From NCBI GenBank assembly GCA_030640725.1, contig DAOWIV010000148.1:1-5643 (forward strand): DNA of 5,643 bases, given 5' to 3'. Each line of letters opens with the position of its first letter. Positions within the stretch are counted from its first letter, which is position 1. This document shows positions 5,241 through 5,643 of this stretch, piece after piece. The position numbers were made by a program, and so were the translations under genes. The notes under the pieces were generated by a model. The model worked only from the letters and a program-made list of their open reading frames with translations. It searched no databases and was not told the origin of the DNA. Source of the stretch: Methanosarcinales archaeon (GTDB taxonomy: Archaea > Halobacteriota > Methanosarcinia > Methanosarcinales > Methanogasteraceae).

Positions 5241-5323
5241 CGGGGGCTGTTGTGGGTGTGGCATGTCACCAGCCGTTTTCGGACCCGTACATCCCATAAC
5301 CACACCCCCGCACATAGCCCCCG
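5241..5323. repeat. long imperfect inverted repeat between divergent genes
   Basis: Outer arms CGGGGGCT (5241-5248) and AGCCCCCG (5316-5323) pair over 8 bp. Inner arms GGGTGTGG (5254-5261) and CCACACCC (5300-5307) pair over another 8 bp, with ATG/CAT (5263-5265, 5295-5297) and TGT/ACA (5251-5253, 5312-5314) adding pairs. The loop holds a small CCG-TTTT-CGG hairpin (5273-5282). It lies between the tRNA-Ala promoter and the nreA promoter. It could be a regulator-binding site, a structured RNA or a relic of an insertion. I do not recognise it as a known family. Confidence 0.55.
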
Positions 5324-5338
5324 CCGGCTCAACCGCCA

Positions 5339-5347
5339 TCTATTTTA
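5339..5347 (+). promoter_or_regulatory. TATA-like element of nreA
   Basis: TCTATTTTA is centred about 29 nt before the nreA ATG, the spacing expected for a leaderless archaeal mRNA. No Shine-Dalgarno site is present in the C-rich stretch before the start, which supports leaderless translation. Confidence 0.4.
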
Positions 5348-5372
5348 CACCCCCAACCAATACCCCCCTGCA

Positions 5373-5643
5373 ATGAACCAGTGCGTCAACTGCAAGGGAA
5401 AGGGACTGTGCGGACGCCCGAAATGCCCGATTCTGGAGCGATTCAAGGAAATCGAGACCATCATAGATCCCAAAACAACGAACCTGTCCGGAGCCTCCCC
5501 TCCGTCGGTTTTTGTCGGGCGCAGAGGCTATCCCGACATCTTCGCAGGTCCGCTGATACCCCCGGATATCGGCGGCAATGAGGCGCAGCAGTATGAAGAC
5601 CCCGGAGTTCTCCTGAACAAGAATATCGATGAGATTATAGGGA
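5373..5643 (+). CDS. nreA: NreA-type archaeal DNA repair protein (N-terminal part)
   Basis: N-terminal 90 residues of an Nre family protein, known in Haloferax to act in repair of mitomycin C damage and to contact PCNA through a C-terminal PIP motif (outside this window). Visible features are a cysteine cluster C4-x2-C7-x5-C13-x4-C18, probably metal-binding, then a helix (LERFKEIETI) and the conserved SPPSVFVGRRGYPDIFAGPLIPP stretch, split by position as SPPSVFVG (43-50) and GYPDIFAGPL (53-62). The ATG at 5373 is the first codon before the Cys cluster, and a TATA-like element lies about 29 nt upstream, so a leaderless start is likely. The gene is divergent from tRNA-Ala/aroB' and is cut by the right edge. 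Confidence 0.9.
   Translation, partial: MNQCVNCKGKGLCGRPKCPILERFKEIETIIDPKTTNLSGASPPSVFVGRRGYPDIFAGPLIPPDIGGNEAQQYEDPGVLLNKNIDEIIG

Noticed and set aside
5112..5339. Minus-strand 75-codon frame across the tRNA and the inverted repeat
   Set aside because: It runs straight through a clear tRNA-Ala gene and its promoter, so it is a shadow frame.
1..5643. CRISPR array, transposase or a novel multi-gene defence cluster
   Set aside because: No spaced direct repeats and no transposase or cas motifs are present. The accessory genes are two ordinary small toxin-antitoxin pairs.

Overview
The window reads as a euryarchaeal, methanogen-like chromosome segment (class Methanomicrobia or a related lineage such as an ANME group; the exact taxon cannot be fixed from the sequence). 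The archaeal signs are a topoisomerase VI A subunit, an archaeal-type 3-dehydroquinate synthase (the ADH route to shikimate), an NreA DNA-repair protein, a tRNA-Ala gene without encoded CCA, and TATA/BRE-like promoters about 25-30 nt upstream of several start codons, which suggests leaderless mRNAs.

Layout. From right to left on the minus strand: tRNA-Ala(UGC) at 5119-5191 with aroB' (3970-5115) starting only 3 nt after the mature tRNA end. Then comes a degraded spacer with a headless dockerin remnant (3635-3790), truncated beside a perfect 9-bp palindrome. A vapBC-type toxin-antitoxin pair follows (antitoxin 3283-3501, PIN toxin 2770-3273), then a 427-bp gene-free region carrying a TATA box and several potential RNA hairpins. 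Next are mobA (1743-2342), a hicB-hicA toxin-antitoxin pair (1379-1645 and 1128-1379, 1-nt overlap) and top6A (1046 to the left edge, 3' end cut off). On the plus strand, nreA starts at 5373 and runs off the right edge. It is divergent from the tRNA, and the 181-bp gap between them carries a long imperfect inverted repeat (5241-5323).

How the genes fit together. top6A, nreA, the tRNA and aroB' are core housekeeping genes for DNA topology, DNA repair, translation and aromatic amino-acid synthesis. mobA makes the guanine-dinucleotide molybdenum/tungsten cofactor. Between them lies accessory material: two small toxin-antitoxin pairs on either side of mobA, and the dockerin fragment. All genes from the tRNA to top6A lie on one strand, but the spacers and internal promoters suggest several transcription units: tRNA-Ala/aroB', vapB-vapC, mobA, hicB-hicA and top6A.

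I found no CRISPR array, transposase or intact mobile element, and no clear undescribed multi-gene system. The best leads are the tRNA-aroB' junction, the structured intergenic regions at 2486-2763 and 5241-5323, the palindrome-bounded dockerin remnant, and the toxin-antitoxin pair immediately upstream of top6A where top6B might be expected.
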